Assembly (NCBI RefSeq): GCF_014775655.1
Contig: NZ_CP061274.1
Coordinates: 2,170,001-2,234,000 of the forward strand
Length of the DNA: 64,000 nucleotides
DNA from: Clavibacter zhangzhiyongii
Lineage (GTDB): Bacteria; Actinomycetota; Actinomycetes; Actinomycetales; Microbacteriaceae
Direction of reading: 5' to 3'
The position numbers and the translations under genes are program-made. Under the pieces are notes generated by a model, which saw only the letters and a program-made list of their open reading frames with translations, was not told the DNA's origin and searched no databases. The first letter of the stretch is position 1. Every line of letters begins with the position of its first letter. Positions 34,753 through 43,579 of this stretch are shown here, in pieces.

Positions 34753-35930
34753 GCGGCCTCCCTGGCCTTCCGGGCGGCCTTGGTGGCCTTGCGTCCGCGC
34801 ACCGCGAATCCGGCGGCGTCGACCTCGACGATGGCGTTGCGGGCGTCGACCGCGTTGCGGCGGGAGCGCCAGAAGATCCAGACGATCACGGCCACGCCGA
34901 CGACCGCGTCGACGACGAAGCCGACGGTGCCCGTGCTCGCGACGAGCGCGGCCAGCGCGCCCACGACGGCGGCCGACGGCAGCGTGAGCAGCCAGCCGAG
35001 CGCGATCTTGCCGACCGTGTTCCAGCGCACGGACGCGCCGCGGCGGCCGAGGCCCGAGCCGATGACGGAGCCGGAGGCGACCTGCGTGGTCGACAGCGCG
35101 AAGCCGAGGTGGCTGGACGCGAGGATCGTGGCCGCGGTCGACGCCTCGGCGCTGAAGCCCTGCGCGGGCTTGACCTCGGTGAGGCCGGATCCCATCGTGC
35201 GGATGATGCGCCAGCCGCCCATGTAGGTGCCGAGCGCGATGGCGACCGCGCACACCGCGATGACCCAGAACTCGGGGCCGGACCCCGCCGCCTGGAAGCC
35301 GCCCGCGATGAGCGTGAGCGTGATGATGCCCATGGTCTTCTGCGCGTCGTTGGTGCCGTGCGCGAGGGCCACGAGCGACGACGTGAAGATCTGGCCGTAG
35401 CGGAAGCCGCCGCGCTCGTTCGGGCCGCTCGAGCGGCGCGTGATCGAGTAGGCGAGCTTCGTGGTCGTGTACGCGATGAGGCCCGCGATGGCCGGGGCCA
35501 GCAGCGCCGGGAGGATGACCTTCGACAGCACGACGCCGAAGTCGACCGAGCCGAGCCCCGCGCCCACGACGGCCGCGCCGATGAGGCCGCCGAACAGCGC
35601 GTGGCTGGAGCTCGACGGCAGGCCGCGGAGCCAGGTGACGAGGTTCCAGACGATGGCGCCCATCAGCCCCGCGAAGATCATCACCGGGGTGATCTGCACG
35701 CCGCCGTCGCCCTCGCGGATGATGCCGCCGGAGACGGTCTTGGCGACCTCCGTGCTGAGGAACGCGCCGACGAGGTTGAGGACCGCGGCGATCGCGACCG
35801 CGACCCGGGGCTTGAGCGCCCCCGTGGCGATGGGGGTGGCCATCGCGTTGGCCGTGTCGTGGAAGCCGTTGGTGAAGTCGAAGAACAGCGCCAGGACGAT
35901 GACCAGGACGACGATGAGGGTGAGATCCAC
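34749..35930 (-). CDS. pit: PiT-family inorganic phosphate transporter
   Basis: A 393-residue low-affinity Pi (metal-phosphate):H+ symporter. The two PiT signatures are present: FTNGFHDTANAMATP near the N-terminus and VALAHGTNDAQKTMG in the second half. About ten helices are visible. I chose the GTG at 35930 (VDLTLIVVL), which gives the normal N-terminus; upstream in-frame sequence is hydrophilic and out of family. It is followed by a coupled small membrane protein. A PhoU-like DUF47 partner, the usual companion in many bacteria, is missing. Confidence 0.9.
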   Translation of the reverse strand: MDLTLIVVLVIVLALFFDFTNGFHDTANAMATPIATGALKPRVAVAIAAVLNLVGAFLSTEVAKTVSGGIIREGDGGVQITPVMIFAGLMGAIVWNLVTWLRGLPSSSSHALFGGLIGAAVVGAGLGSVDFGVVLSKVILPALLAPAIAGLIAYTTTKLAYSITRRSSGPNERGGFRYGQIFTSSLVALAHGTNDAQKTMGIITLTLIAGGFQAAGSGPEFWVIAVCAVAIALGTYMGGWRIIRTMGSGLTEVKPAQGFSAEASTAATILASSHLGFALSTTQVASGSVIGSGLGRRGASVRWNTVGKIALGWLLTLPSAAVVGALAALVASTGTVGFVVDAVVGVAVIVWIFWRSRRNAVDARNAIVEVDAAGFAVRGRKATKAARKAREAA

Positions 35931-36047
35931 TACCGGATCCCTCGAGCGGATATCACAGTCGTCGATCCTAACGGCCTGCACACGGGCGCCCGGGACGGGC
36001 GACCTCCGCATGGCGGTCGGATGAACATCCGGTGCCGCCGGCGCGGG

Positions 36048-37781
36048 TCAGATGTGGGGGACGAAGTCGCGCCACGCGACGCGGCGGTCGGCGTGCGGGT
36101 CGTGCTCGATGCGGTCGACCACGTCGAAGACGAGGGTGGCGCGACGGCGGGGGCCGCGGTCGCGGATGCCGCCGGGCCGCACGCGCGGCGGGCGGGGGCC
36201 GGATCCCGGGCGGGACGGGCCGCGCTCCCCCGGCGAGCCCGTGCCGGCCGTGGCGTCGTCGTCCTCGTCGAGGTCGCGCAGCGCGTCCTCGTCGTCGCCG
36301 ACGTACGCGGGCCACGACTCGTCGACCGTGCCGTCCTGCGCGAAGCGGAGCCAGGCGATCCGCATCCGCTCGCCCGCCGCGACGAACGCGCGCCGGCCGC
36401 CGAGCAGCGTCATTCCGCGGCCGACCAGGGAGTCCATGCGGTCGAACAGCGCGAAGAGCTCGAGCCCGTGCGTGGCGTCGAGGCCCATGAGCCGCACGAG
36501 GCGGGGCGCGATGTCGAAGCGGTAGAAGTGCACGGGCGCGTAGCGGGCGTGGCGCTCGGCGACCTTCACGGACGGGAACCAGAAGGCGTAGTCGCCGCCG
36601 AAGTCGAGGGCGGCGCGGCGCTTGGGCAGCCCCGGGTAGAGCGCCGCCAGCTCCTCGCGGTGCTCCTCGTCGGTCTTGGCGAACACCGCCTCGATCCGCT
36701 CGGGCGTCGTGGCGAGGATGTCGAGCCGGCCCGTGAAGAGCGACCCCTCGCGCTCGTTCGTGCCGATGATGAGCGGCACGCGCGCCGCCCGCCCGTGCTT
36801 GAACGCGTCGAGCGGGCGCTCCGGCAGCACGTCGCCGTCGATCACGGGGCTGAACGTGATGGTGCCGGGCTCCTGGTCGGGCGTGCGGACCATGAGCTCG
36901 TTCGCGGCCGCGGCGAGGGTGGAGGAGCTGGCCGCCGTGAGGAGTCGCAGGGCCTCGGCGTCGCTCGGCGTGCGGCCCGCCCGGTCGGCGAGGAGCTCGA
37001 CGAACTGCTCCGCCCAGCGGGCCGTCTGCTCGGCCGGGTAGATGGCGTTGGTGGGCGAGCTCTGCGCGATGGCGCGGGCGAACAGGCCGTGCGCCGCGGG
37101 CACCGCCATGAGGGTCGTGACGGCGTTGCCGCCCGCGCTCTCGCCGAAGACGGTGACGTTCGAAGGATCTCCGCCGAACGCGCGGATGTTGTCGCGCACC
37201 CACTGGAGCGCCTGCACCTGGTCGCGGAGGCCGAGGTTCGACTCGATGGGGCGCTCGGGCGTGGAGTAGCGGCTGAAGTCGAGGTAGCCGAGCGCGCCGA
37301 GCCGGTAGTTGAAGCTCACGTAGACGATGCCGCCCTGGCGCACGAGCCCCTCGCCCTGCACGGGGTTCTCCCGCGAGGATCCGACGACGTAGGCGCCGCC
37401 GTGGATGAAGACCATGACGGGACGCAGCTGCGACTCGCGGTTGACGCGCGCCGCGTCGGGGCTCAGCCCGGACGGCGCGATGACGTTGACGGTGAGGCAG
37501 TCCTCGCCCATCGGCGTGCCCTGCGGCGCGCCCATGAACGCGCCGGCGCTGACCTGCGGCGCGACCTTGCCGAAGTGCTGGGCGAAGCGCGCGCCCTCCC
37601 AGCCGACCACGGGCTGCGGCGCCCGGAAGCGGAGGTCGCCGCGGGGCGGGGCGGCGAACGGGATCCCGCGCCACGCCTCGACGCCGCGCTCGCGCACGCC
37701 GCGGACGGTGCCGCCCGTGACCCGGACGTCGAGCTCCGACGGGTCGTACGCCGGGGTGGGCGGATCGGCGTCGGGGGTCAC
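36048..37781 (-). CDS. Type B carboxylesterase/lipase
   Basis: A 577-residue alpha/beta hydrolase of the carboxylesterase B family. GGTVRGVRERGVEAWRGIPFA is the N-terminal motif (first 20: GGTVRGVRERGVEAWRGIPF). VMVFIHGGAYVVGSS forms the oxyanion hole. The nucleophile is S215 in VFGESAGGNAV, the GxSxG elbow. The C-terminus has an unusual stretch rich in Asp, Gly and Pro. No secretion signal is seen, so it is cytoplasmic. It hydrolyses esters of unknown type. The GTG start at 37781 is 6 nt after TAGACT, suggesting a leaderless message. Confidence 0.88.
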   Translation of the reverse strand: MTPDADPPTPAYDPSELDVRVTGGTVRGVRERGVEAWRGIPFAAPPRGDLRFRAPQPVVGWEGARFAQHFGKVAPQVSAGAFMGAPQGTPMGEDCLTVNVIAPSGLSPDAARVNRESQLRPVMVFIHGGAYVVGSSRENPVQGEGLVRQGGIVYVSFNYRLGALGYLDFSRYSTPERPIESNLGLRDQVQALQWVRDNIRAFGGDPSNVTVFGESAGGNAVTTLMAVPAAHGLFARAIAQSSPTNAIYPAEQTARWAEQFVELLADRAGRTPSDAEALRLLTAASSSTLAAAANELMVRTPDQEPGTITFSPVIDGDVLPERPLDAFKHGRAARVPLIIGTNEREGSLFTGRLDILATTPERIEAVFAKTDEEHREELAALYPGLPKRRAALDFGGDYAFWFPSVKVAERHARYAPVHFYRFDIAPRLVRLMGLDATHGLELFALFDRMDSLVGRGMTLLGGRRAFVAAGERMRIAWLRFAQDGTVDESWPAYVGDDEDALRDLDEDDDATAGTGSPGERGPSRPGSGPRPPRVRPGGIRDRGPRRRATLVFDVVDRIEHDPHADRRVAWRDFVPHI

Positions 37782-37787
37782 CCGACG

Positions 37788-37793
37788 AGTCTA
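37788..37793 (-). promoter_or_regulatory. Leaderless -10 box (TAGACT) for the carboxylesterase
   Basis: TAGACT on the minus strand is followed by 6 nt and the GTG at 37781. It lies in a gap of only 22 bp. Confidence 0.45.
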
Positions 37794-37803
37794 CGAGCCG
37801 GTC

Positions 37804-39387
37804 TCACGCTCCCGGGACGGGGGTGGCGAGCAGCTGCTCGAGCGCCCGCTGCGCCCGCCACAGCGCGGACTCGGTGCGCAGCCGCTCGGCCTCGTGCAGC
37901 ACGCCGAGCGCGAAGGCGCCCTCGCCGCGCGCCGTGAGCCGCTTCGCCTCCTCGCGGAGGAGCCGCTGCATGGCGAGGCCGTCGCGGTGCTCGCCGAGCT
38001 CGTCGTGCACCTCCTCGGCGGCGGTGGCGAGCCGCATCGTCTTCCGCCCGAGCACCGTGACGGTGCGGCCGCTGACCTCCTCCGCGGCGTAGCGGAGGCG
38101 CTTCGCGGCCTTGCGGACCTCGTGCAGCGCCTCCGTGCGCGCGGCCTCGCCGACCGCCTCCTGCGCGACGGCGGCCCGGCGGCCGACCCGCTCCGCGTCG
38201 CGACGGAGCGCGGCGTGCAGGGCGGGGCCGGCCGGGGCGCTCGCGTCGTGGGTGAGCGGCGGATCAGCCACCAGCCGGTCGAGCTCGTCGAGCAGGGCGA
38301 CGTAGCGCGCGGAGGAGAGGGAGCGGATCACGCGCTCGCGGGCGCGGTGGTAGCGCTCGTCGAGGACGTCGTGCAGGGCGTCGCCGACGTGGTCGGGGAC
38401 GGTCTCGGTGTCGTGCTCGACCACCGACCACACCACGCGGTCGCGCAGGACCTCCATGTCGCGGGCGTCGCCGAGGACGGCCCCGAGCGCGGTGAGCTCG
38501 GCGCGGACGGCCGCGGTGGCGGCGGGGTCGACCACGTCCTGGTGGGTGCGGAGGGCGCTGCGGAGGCGGCGCACGGCGACGCGCATCCGGTGCACGGCGT
38601 CGTGCTCGTCGGCGCGGACGCGCGGGTCGGCGGCGACGAGGTCGCGGACGCCGCGGGCGAGGACCGCGCGCGCCACCTCCGACGCGGGGCTGTCCTTCGT
38701 GAGCGTCGCGGGATCCGGCAGCGCGGGTCCCGCGGGCGCCTGCCGGCCGAGCGCGTCGGCGCCGAGCGCCCGCGCGAGCTTCGAGGCGCTGTCGGACGGG
38801 CGGCCGCCCGCGTCGAGGACGTGCTGCTCGATGCGGTCGAGGAGGGCCGTGCGCTGCTTCCGCTTCGCGGGCGCGTCGGGCAGCAGCTCCACCTCCCACT
38901 CGTGCCAGGCACGCACGGTGCCGCCGCGGACGTCGGATCCGGTGACCCGGTCGTCCGCGAACTCCGCGACCGCGCGGCCGTCGGCGTCGTGCAGCGTGAC
39001 GATGGTGCGCACGGTCTCGAGGCGCGCGAGCGGCGTGAGCTCGCGGCCGCGCACGTGCACGGCGACCTGGTCGAGCACCGGTCCGGGGATCGCGCCGCCG
39101 TCGTCGTCGCCCTCGGCGAGCGGCCAGCCGAGCTCGGTGCGGCCCTCTCCCCCGTCGGCCGGGAGCTTCACGTGCCAGCCGGCGTCGTGCCCGCCCTCGC
39201 GGCGGCGGAGGACCATGCGGCGGTCGGCGAGCGCGTGGTCCGCGGTGTCGAGGTAGACGGCGACGAGCGTCACGGGGTCAGCGGGCCGCGCCTCGGCGAT
39301 CCCCTCGATCCCCGCGAAGGCCGGGACGGGCACCCCGTCCGGGACGTCGTACTTGCGCTCGATCTCGACGGACTCCGTGTGCACCAT
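37804..39387 (-). CDS. CYTH and CHAD domain protein
   Basis: A 527-residue protein. The N-terminal CYTH domain (1-210) has the ExExK motif in SVEIERKY and a run of alternating charged strands forming the triphosphate tunnel. The C-terminal CHAD domain (about 225-527) is helical and rich in His, Arg and Lys: HRMRVAVRRLRSALRTH and LHEVRKAAKRLRYAAE. CHAD domains bind inorganic polyphosphate; CYTH domains hydrolyse triphosphate or ATP. A polyphosphate-linked role is therefore likely. The ATG at 39387 follows GGGGGG. Confidence 0.9.
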   Translation of the reverse strand: MVHTESVEIERKYDVPDGVPVPAFAGIEGIAEARPADPVTLVAVYLDTADHALADRRMVLRRREGGHDAGWHVKLPADGGEGRTELGWPLAEGDDDGGAIPGPVLDQVAVHVRGRELTPLARLETVRTIVTLHDADGRAVAEFADDRVTGSDVRGGTVRAWHEWEVELLPDAPAKRKQRTALLDRIEQHVLDAGGRPSDSASKLARALGADALGRQAPAGPALPDPATLTKDSPASEVARAVLARGVRDLVAADPRVRADEHDAVHRMRVAVRRLRSALRTHQDVVDPAATAAVRAELTALGAVLGDARDMEVLRDRVVWSVVEHDTETVPDHVGDALHDVLDERYHRARERVIRSLSSARYVALLDELDRLVADPPLTHDASAPAGPALHAALRRDAERVGRRAAVAQEAVGEAARTEALHEVRKAAKRLRYAAEEVSGRTVTVLGRKTMRLATAAEEVHDELGEHRDGLAMQRLLREEAKRLTARGEGAFALGVLHEAERLRTESALWRAQRALEQLLATPVPGA

Positions 39388-39494
39388 CCCCCCTGTGTAG
39401 CGCACCCGGCCCGACCGCGGCCAGCCGCCGCGCGCCCCGGGAGCGGCGGGGCCCGGGAGCGGCGGGGCCCGGGCGGTGGGTCAGACTGGCAGGC

Positions 39495-40760
39495 ATGCCC
39501 GTCCGCCCGACCGCCGCCGCCACCCGCGCCGCCGACCTCGCCCGCGAGCGGATCGCCGCGCTGGGCCCCGCCGCGCTCGCGGGCGACGACGCGGCCGACG
39601 CGGTCCGTCCGGGCGGCGGCGTCGACGACCGCGCGCTGCACCGCCGCCAGCGGATCGGCCGCGAGCTCGGCTGGTACGCCAGCCGCCGCGCCGTCTACGG
39701 CTTCATGAAGCACCGCGGCATCGACACGGCCGCCAGCCTCACGTTCTACTCCACGCTCTCGCTCGTCCCGGCCGCGGTCGCCGTGCTCAGCCTCATCGGC
39801 CTCGTCGGCGACACGCGCGCGGGCGTCGAGGGCGTGCTGCGCGTGCTCACGGCCGTGCTCGGCGACTCCGCGGTGGACGTGATCCGCGACCCCGTCGAGC
39901 AGCTCGCCGACGGTCCGCGCTCGGGCATCGCCTTCGCCGTCAGCTCCCTCGGCGCGGTCTGGACCTCGGCCGCCTACGTCACCGCGTTCGGCCGCGCGAT
40001 GAACCGCGTGCAGGAGACCGAGGAGGGGCGCCCGCTCGTGAAGTACCGGGCGCTGATGCTGGTGGTGACGATCGTGCTGCTGGTCGTGAGCGTCGTGATG
40101 GTCGGCATGCTGCTCCTCACGGACGAGGGCGCCCGGGCGCTCGGCCAGCACCTGGGCCTCGGCGACACGACCCTCGTGGTGTGGGCGGTGCTCAAGTGGC
40201 CGCTGCTCGTGGTGCTGCTGACGGGGATCATCGGGGTGCTGTACGCGGCGACCCCGAACCTGCGCCGTCGCCGGGTGGACCTGCTCACCTGGGGCAGCCT
40301 CGTCGCCATCGTCGCGTGGGGCCTCGGCACGGCCGGCTTCGTCGCGTACGTGACGCGGATCGCGACCTACGAGTCGACCTACGGGGTGCTCGGCGCGGTG
40401 ATCGTGCTGCTGCTGTGGCTCTACATCGGGAACCTGTCGCTCGTGCTGGGCGGCGAGCTCGACGTGGAGATCATCCGCGCCCGGCAGCTGCAGGCGGGGA
40501 TCCCCGCGGAGCACGCGCTGCGGCTGCCCGTGCGGGACACGACGCGCGCCGAGCGCCTCGCCCGCCGCCGCGCGCTCCTCGAGGACGAGGGGCGGCGGCT
40601 GCGCGAGGCGCGGAACCCGACGGGCGCGCCCGGGGACGACGACGGGGAGCGCCGGGCGGACGCGCCGCCGACGCTCCCCGAGGACGACACCCGGGAGGTG
40701 CGGGTCAGGCGGAGACGCTGGTCCGCACGACCATCTTCCCGACGTTCTCGCCGCGCATGA
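39495..40760 (+). CDS. YihY/BrkB-family membrane protein
   Basis: A 421-residue membrane protein of the YihY/virulence factor BrkB family, formerly called RNase BN in error. The core has six helices: KHRGIDTAASLTFYSTLSLVP, LGAVWTSAAYVTAFGRAMNRV and the TYGVLGAVIVLLLWLYIGNL helix are typical. The N-terminal 55 residues and the C-terminal 90 are hydrophilic. The last 18 codons overlap the 3' end of the convergent curA-like gene and give an Arg/Ser-rich tail. Its function is unknown. Confidence 0.85.
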   Translation: MPVRPTAAATRAADLARERIAALGPAALAGDDAADAVRPGGGVDDRALHRRQRIGRELGWYASRRAVYGFMKHRGIDTAASLTFYSTLSLVPAAVAVLSLIGLVGDTRAGVEGVLRVLTAVLGDSAVDVIRDPVEQLADGPRSGIAFAVSSLGAVWTSAAYVTAFGRAMNRVQETEEGRPLVKYRALMLVVTIVLLVVSVVMVGMLLLTDEGARALGQHLGLGDTTLVVWAVLKWPLLVVLLTGIIGVLYAATPNLRRRRVDLLTWGSLVAIVAWGLGTAGFVAYVTRIATYESTYGVLGAVIVLLLWLYIGNLSLVLGGELDVEIIRARQLQAGIPAEHALRLPVRDTTRAERLARRRALLEDEGRRLREARNPTGAPGDDDGERRADAPPTLPEDDTREVRVRRRRWSARPSSRRSRRA

Positions 40761-41724
40761 GGCCGGTGAAGGCCTCGAACGCGCGGTCGATGCCGTCGAC
40801 CACGGTCTCGTCGGCGGTGATCCGCCCCTCGGAGAGCCACGGGCCCATCTTCGACGCGAACTCGGGCGCGAGGTCCTGGTGGTTGCCGAGGGTGAAGCCG
40901 CGGAGCGTGAGGCCGCGCGTGACGATGCGGCCCGTGTTGCGGATCGCGACCTCCTCGCCGGTGGAGTTGTAGGTCGAGATCGACCCGCAGTTGGCGACGC
41001 GGCCGAAGTCGTTGAGGGCGCCGAGCGCGGCGGAGAGGTGGTCGCCGCCGACGTTGTCGAAGTAGAGGTCGATGCCGTCGGGCGCCGCCTCCGCGAGCTT
41101 CCCGTCGAGGTCGCCGCCGTGGTAGTCGAACGCGGCGTCGAAGCCGAGGTGCGAGGTGAGGCGCTCGACCTTCTCCGCGGATCCCGCGCTGCCCACGACG
41201 CGCGAGGCGCCGAGCAGGCGGGCGATCTGGCCGACCATCGAGCCCACCGCGCCGGCCGCGCCGGAGACGAAGACGACGTCGCCCTCCTGGATGGAGGCGA
41301 TGCGGGTGAGGCCGACGTAGGCGGTGAGGCCCGTGAGGCCGAGCACGCCGAGGTGGGCGGAGGAGGCGACGCCGGGGACCTCGGGGACGGGGCGGAACGC
41401 GCCCGCCTGGCCCTGCGCGACGTCGCGCCAGCCGAGCATGTGGCTGACGAGGGCGCCGACGGCGAGTTCGTCGGAGCGGGACTCGACGACGCGGCCGACC
41501 GCGGATCCGGTCATGGCCTCGTCGAGCTGGAACGGCGGCACGTAGGAGGGGACGTCGTTCATGCGGCCGCGCATGTAGGGGTCGACGGAGACGAACTCGT
41601 TCTCGACGCGGACCTCGCCGTCCTGGAGGTCGGGGAGGTCGACCTCGACGCGGCGGACGTCGTCGGGGGTGGGCTCGCCGGTGGGGCGCTTCGCCAGCTG
41701 CCACTGGATGCTGCGTGCAGTCAT
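40705..41724 (-). CDS. NADP-dependent MDR oxidoreductase (CurA-like)
   Basis: A 339-residue zinc-free medium-chain reductase of the leukotriene B4 12-hydroxydehydrogenase/CurA group, which reduces enones and 2-alkenals. It starts with the family's RSIQWQLAKRPTGEPTPDD. SVDPYMRGRM is diagnostic, and the nucleotide site is VFVSGAAGAVGSMVGQIARLLG. YFDNVGGDHL is in the catalytic domain. Zinc-ligand cysteines are absent. The ATG at 41724 follows AGGAGACC. Its 3' end overlaps the convergent brkB-like gene by 56 bp. Confidence 0.9.
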   Translation of the reverse strand: MTARSIQWQLAKRPTGEPTPDDVRRVEVDLPDLQDGEVRVENEFVSVDPYMRGRMNDVPSYVPPFQLDEAMTGSAVGRVVESRSDELAVGALVSHMLGWRDVAQGQAGAFRPVPEVPGVASSAHLGVLGLTGLTAYVGLTRIASIQEGDVVFVSGAAGAVGSMVGQIARLLGASRVVGSAGSAEKVERLTSHLGFDAAFDYHGGDLDGKLAEAAPDGIDLYFDNVGGDHLSAALGALNDFGRVANCGSISTYNSTGEEVAIRNTGRIVTRGLTLRGFTLGNHQDLAPEFASKMGPWLSEGRITADETVVDGIDRAFEAFTGLMRGENVGKMVVRTSVSA

Positions 41725-41839
41725 GGGTCTCCTTCGTTCGGGGGTGCGGGCGGTCGGACGGCCGGCCCGCGGCGCTCGTGGCGCGGCCCCACCCAACCAC
41801 CGCCTGCTGGACGCGGCACCCAGCGAGCCGTGGCCTCGT

Positions 41840-41880
41840 GACGGGGCGGCCGGGCGCGTCGCCGCGTCCGCCACCCCGTC
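41840..41880 (-). terminator. Imperfect GC-rich hairpin after the NmrA-like gene
   Basis: GACGGGG (41840-41846) pairs with CCCCGTC (41874-41880), with further partial pairing inside. It lies 22 nt after the minus-strand stop at 41902. Confidence 0.45.
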
Positions 41881-41901
41881 GTGCACCCCGCGGGGTCGCG
41901 G

Positions 41902-42855
41902 CTAGGCGGCCGTCGTCGTCGCGCGGCTCGCGACGTGCGCGGCGAGCACGTCGCGCACGCCCGTCCAGGTGTGGTCGCCGAAGCGCTCGAGGTCGACGTG
42001 GCGCAGCTCCGCCTCGCCGCTGTACATGCTCACGAGGTACTGCATCCCCTGCCAGGCGGGGAACGTCTCCTGCTCGTCGCGCCCGACCCGGCGCATGGCC
42101 CTGCTCGCCGCGCCGAGGACGCCCGTGGTGCCGGCCCACTGCAGCGCGAAGGGGGTGCCCGTGATCTCCGTCATGATGCGCGCGAGGTCCCGGGCGGTGA
42201 CCCGGTCGCCCGCGACCTCGACCACGCGCGGCGCGTCGTCGTCGAGCGCGACGAGCGCCGTCACGCGGGCCGTGTCGTCCTTGGTCGTGAAGTCGAGCAC
42301 CTGGTCGGCGGAGGACCAGTAGAGGACGCGGCGGCGGTCGAACAGCACGATGGGCGCCTGCCCGGTGAGCATGTCGGCGAAGGCGCCGTTGAGCACGGAG
42401 GTGGCGCGCACGGGGGCCGCGTCGAGGTCGGCCGCGAACTCGCGGCGCAGCTCGAAGTTGCGGTTGCTGCCCGGCGTGACGCGGCGGTAGTCGGAGGAGT
42501 AGTCCGAGGGGACGAAGCGCGGGACGCCGGCGGCGACGGTGGCCGCGAGGAGCGCGCGCTGCGCCCCCACGATCACGGAGCGCGCCCCGCTCACGGCGGA
42601 GACGACGACGCGCGCGCCGGCCACCGCGCGGATCAGCGCGGCCCGGTCGGTGTACGCGGCCTCGACGACCTCGACGCGGGGGTCGTCGCCCCACGCCTCG
42701 GCGGCCGCGGTGCTGCCGGGGCGGGTAAGGACGCGGACGCGCGCCCCGGCCGCGAGCAGCTCGCGGACGATGCGGCGGCCGAGGTCGCCGGTCGCGCCGG
42801 CGACGACGACGGGGGCGGATCCGGATGCGGGGGAAGCGGGGATCGGGGTGCTCAT
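41902..42855 (-). CDS. NmrA-like NAD(P)-binding (atypical SDR) protein
   Basis: A 317-residue atypical short-chain dehydrogenase-like protein. The Rossmann motif is VVVAGATGDLGRRIVREL (G-x-x-G-x-x-G). It lacks a YxxxK catalytic pair in the usual place, as in the NmrA/isoflavone-reductase-like group. A RFVPSDYSSDYRRVTPGSN stretch and a putative substrate-binding C-terminal half follow. It may be a redox sensor or a reductase. Its ATG (42855) overlaps the stop of the MarR regulator gene (ATGA), so the two are coupled and the regulator probably controls it. Confidence 0.85.
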   Translation of the reverse strand: MSTPIPASPASGSAPVVVAGATGDLGRRIVRELLAAGARVRVLTRPGSTAAAEAWGDDPRVEVVEAAYTDRAALIRAVAGARVVVSAVSGARSVIVGAQRALLAATVAAGVPRFVPSDYSSDYRRVTPGSNRNFELRREFAADLDAAPVRATSVLNGAFADMLTGQAPIVLFDRRRVLYWSSADQVLDFTTKDDTARVTALVALDDDAPRVVEVAGDRVTARDLARIMTEITGTPFALQWAGTTGVLGAASRAMRRVGRDEQETFPAWQGMQYLVSMYSGEAELRHVDLERFGDHTWTGVRDVLAAHVASRATTTAA

Positions 42856-43487
42856 GCGGGTTCTCCATCTCGGGTGGTGCGGCGCGCCGAGCGGCGCGAG
42901 CGGTGGGGGGCGGCGACGGGCTGCTCGAGGCGCGCGGCGTCGGGCTCGTCGGCGGCGGAGGTCGCGGCGGCGGACGCCGCGTCGGGGGCCTCGCCGATGC
43001 CGAGCGCGACGCGGGCGAGGAGGCGCCGGAGGGCGGTGCGCTCGTCGGGCGCGAGGTCGCGCATCAGGGCGTCCTCCACCTCGCCGAGCGCGACGCGGGC
43101 CGTGGCCAGGAGGGCGCGCCCGGCATCGGTCGGGAGGACCTGGCGGATCCGCCGGTCGCGCGGGTGCGGCTGCCGCTCGACGTGCCCGCCCTCGGCGAGC
43201 GCGTCGATCACGTAGGTCATCTGCGTCTTGTCGATGCCGAGGCGCTGCGCCAGCGCGAGCTGCGACGACGGCTCCTCCGTGGTGATCGCGACGAGCACCT
43301 GGTACCCGCGCGGGCCGCCCGGCACGTCGGCCACGGCGGTCTGCGCGGTGCGCGCGAAGCCCTGGTAGACGGCCTGGATGGACCAGCCGAACTGCGTCTC
43401 GATGCCGCCGGAGCCCCAGTCGATGCCGGAGGCGTCCTCGTCGGGGTCGACGCGGTCGTGGGCGCGGGTCACGGCGGAGGAGGTCAT
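42852..43487 (-). CDS. MarR-family transcriptional regulator
   Basis: A 211-residue winged-helix regulator. The DNA-binding part reads SQLALAQRLGIDKTQMTYVIDALAEGGHVERQPHPRDRR (first 20: SQLALAQRLGIDKTQMTYVI), with the wing's conserved D-R-R. The N-terminal 35 residues and the C-terminal 50, rich in Ala/Arg/Pro, lie outside the usual MarR core. It is coupled to the NmrA-like gene downstream and divergent from an epoxide hydrolase gene, so both are likely targets. An imperfect palindrome lies in the shared 92-bp promoter region. Confidence 0.88.
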   Translation of the reverse strand: MTSSAVTRAHDRVDPDEDASGIDWGSGGIETQFGWSIQAVYQGFARTAQTAVADVPGGPRGYQVLVAITTEEPSSQLALAQRLGIDKTQMTYVIDALAEGGHVERQPHPRDRRIRQVLPTDAGRALLATARVALGEVEDALMRDLAPDERTALRRLLARVALGIGEAPDAASAAATSAADEPDAARLEQPVAAPHRSRRSARRTTRDGEPA

Positions 43488-43509
43488 GCCGAGATCGTAT
43501 CCGACTTTT

Positions 43510-43530
43510 ATCGTCTTGTGCGAAGATCAT
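43510..43530. promoter_or_regulatory. Candidate MarR operator in divergent promoter
   Basis: ATCGTCTT (43510-43517) and AAGATCAT (43523-43530) form an imperfect palindrome (6 of 8 positions) around GTGCG. It lies in an unusually AT-rich patch between the MarR gene and the epoxide hydrolase gene. Confidence 0.4.
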
Positions 43531-43579
43531 CTCTTAGCGCAGGCATCGGCTGCGCCCCACGACCCGATCGGAGCCGCGC

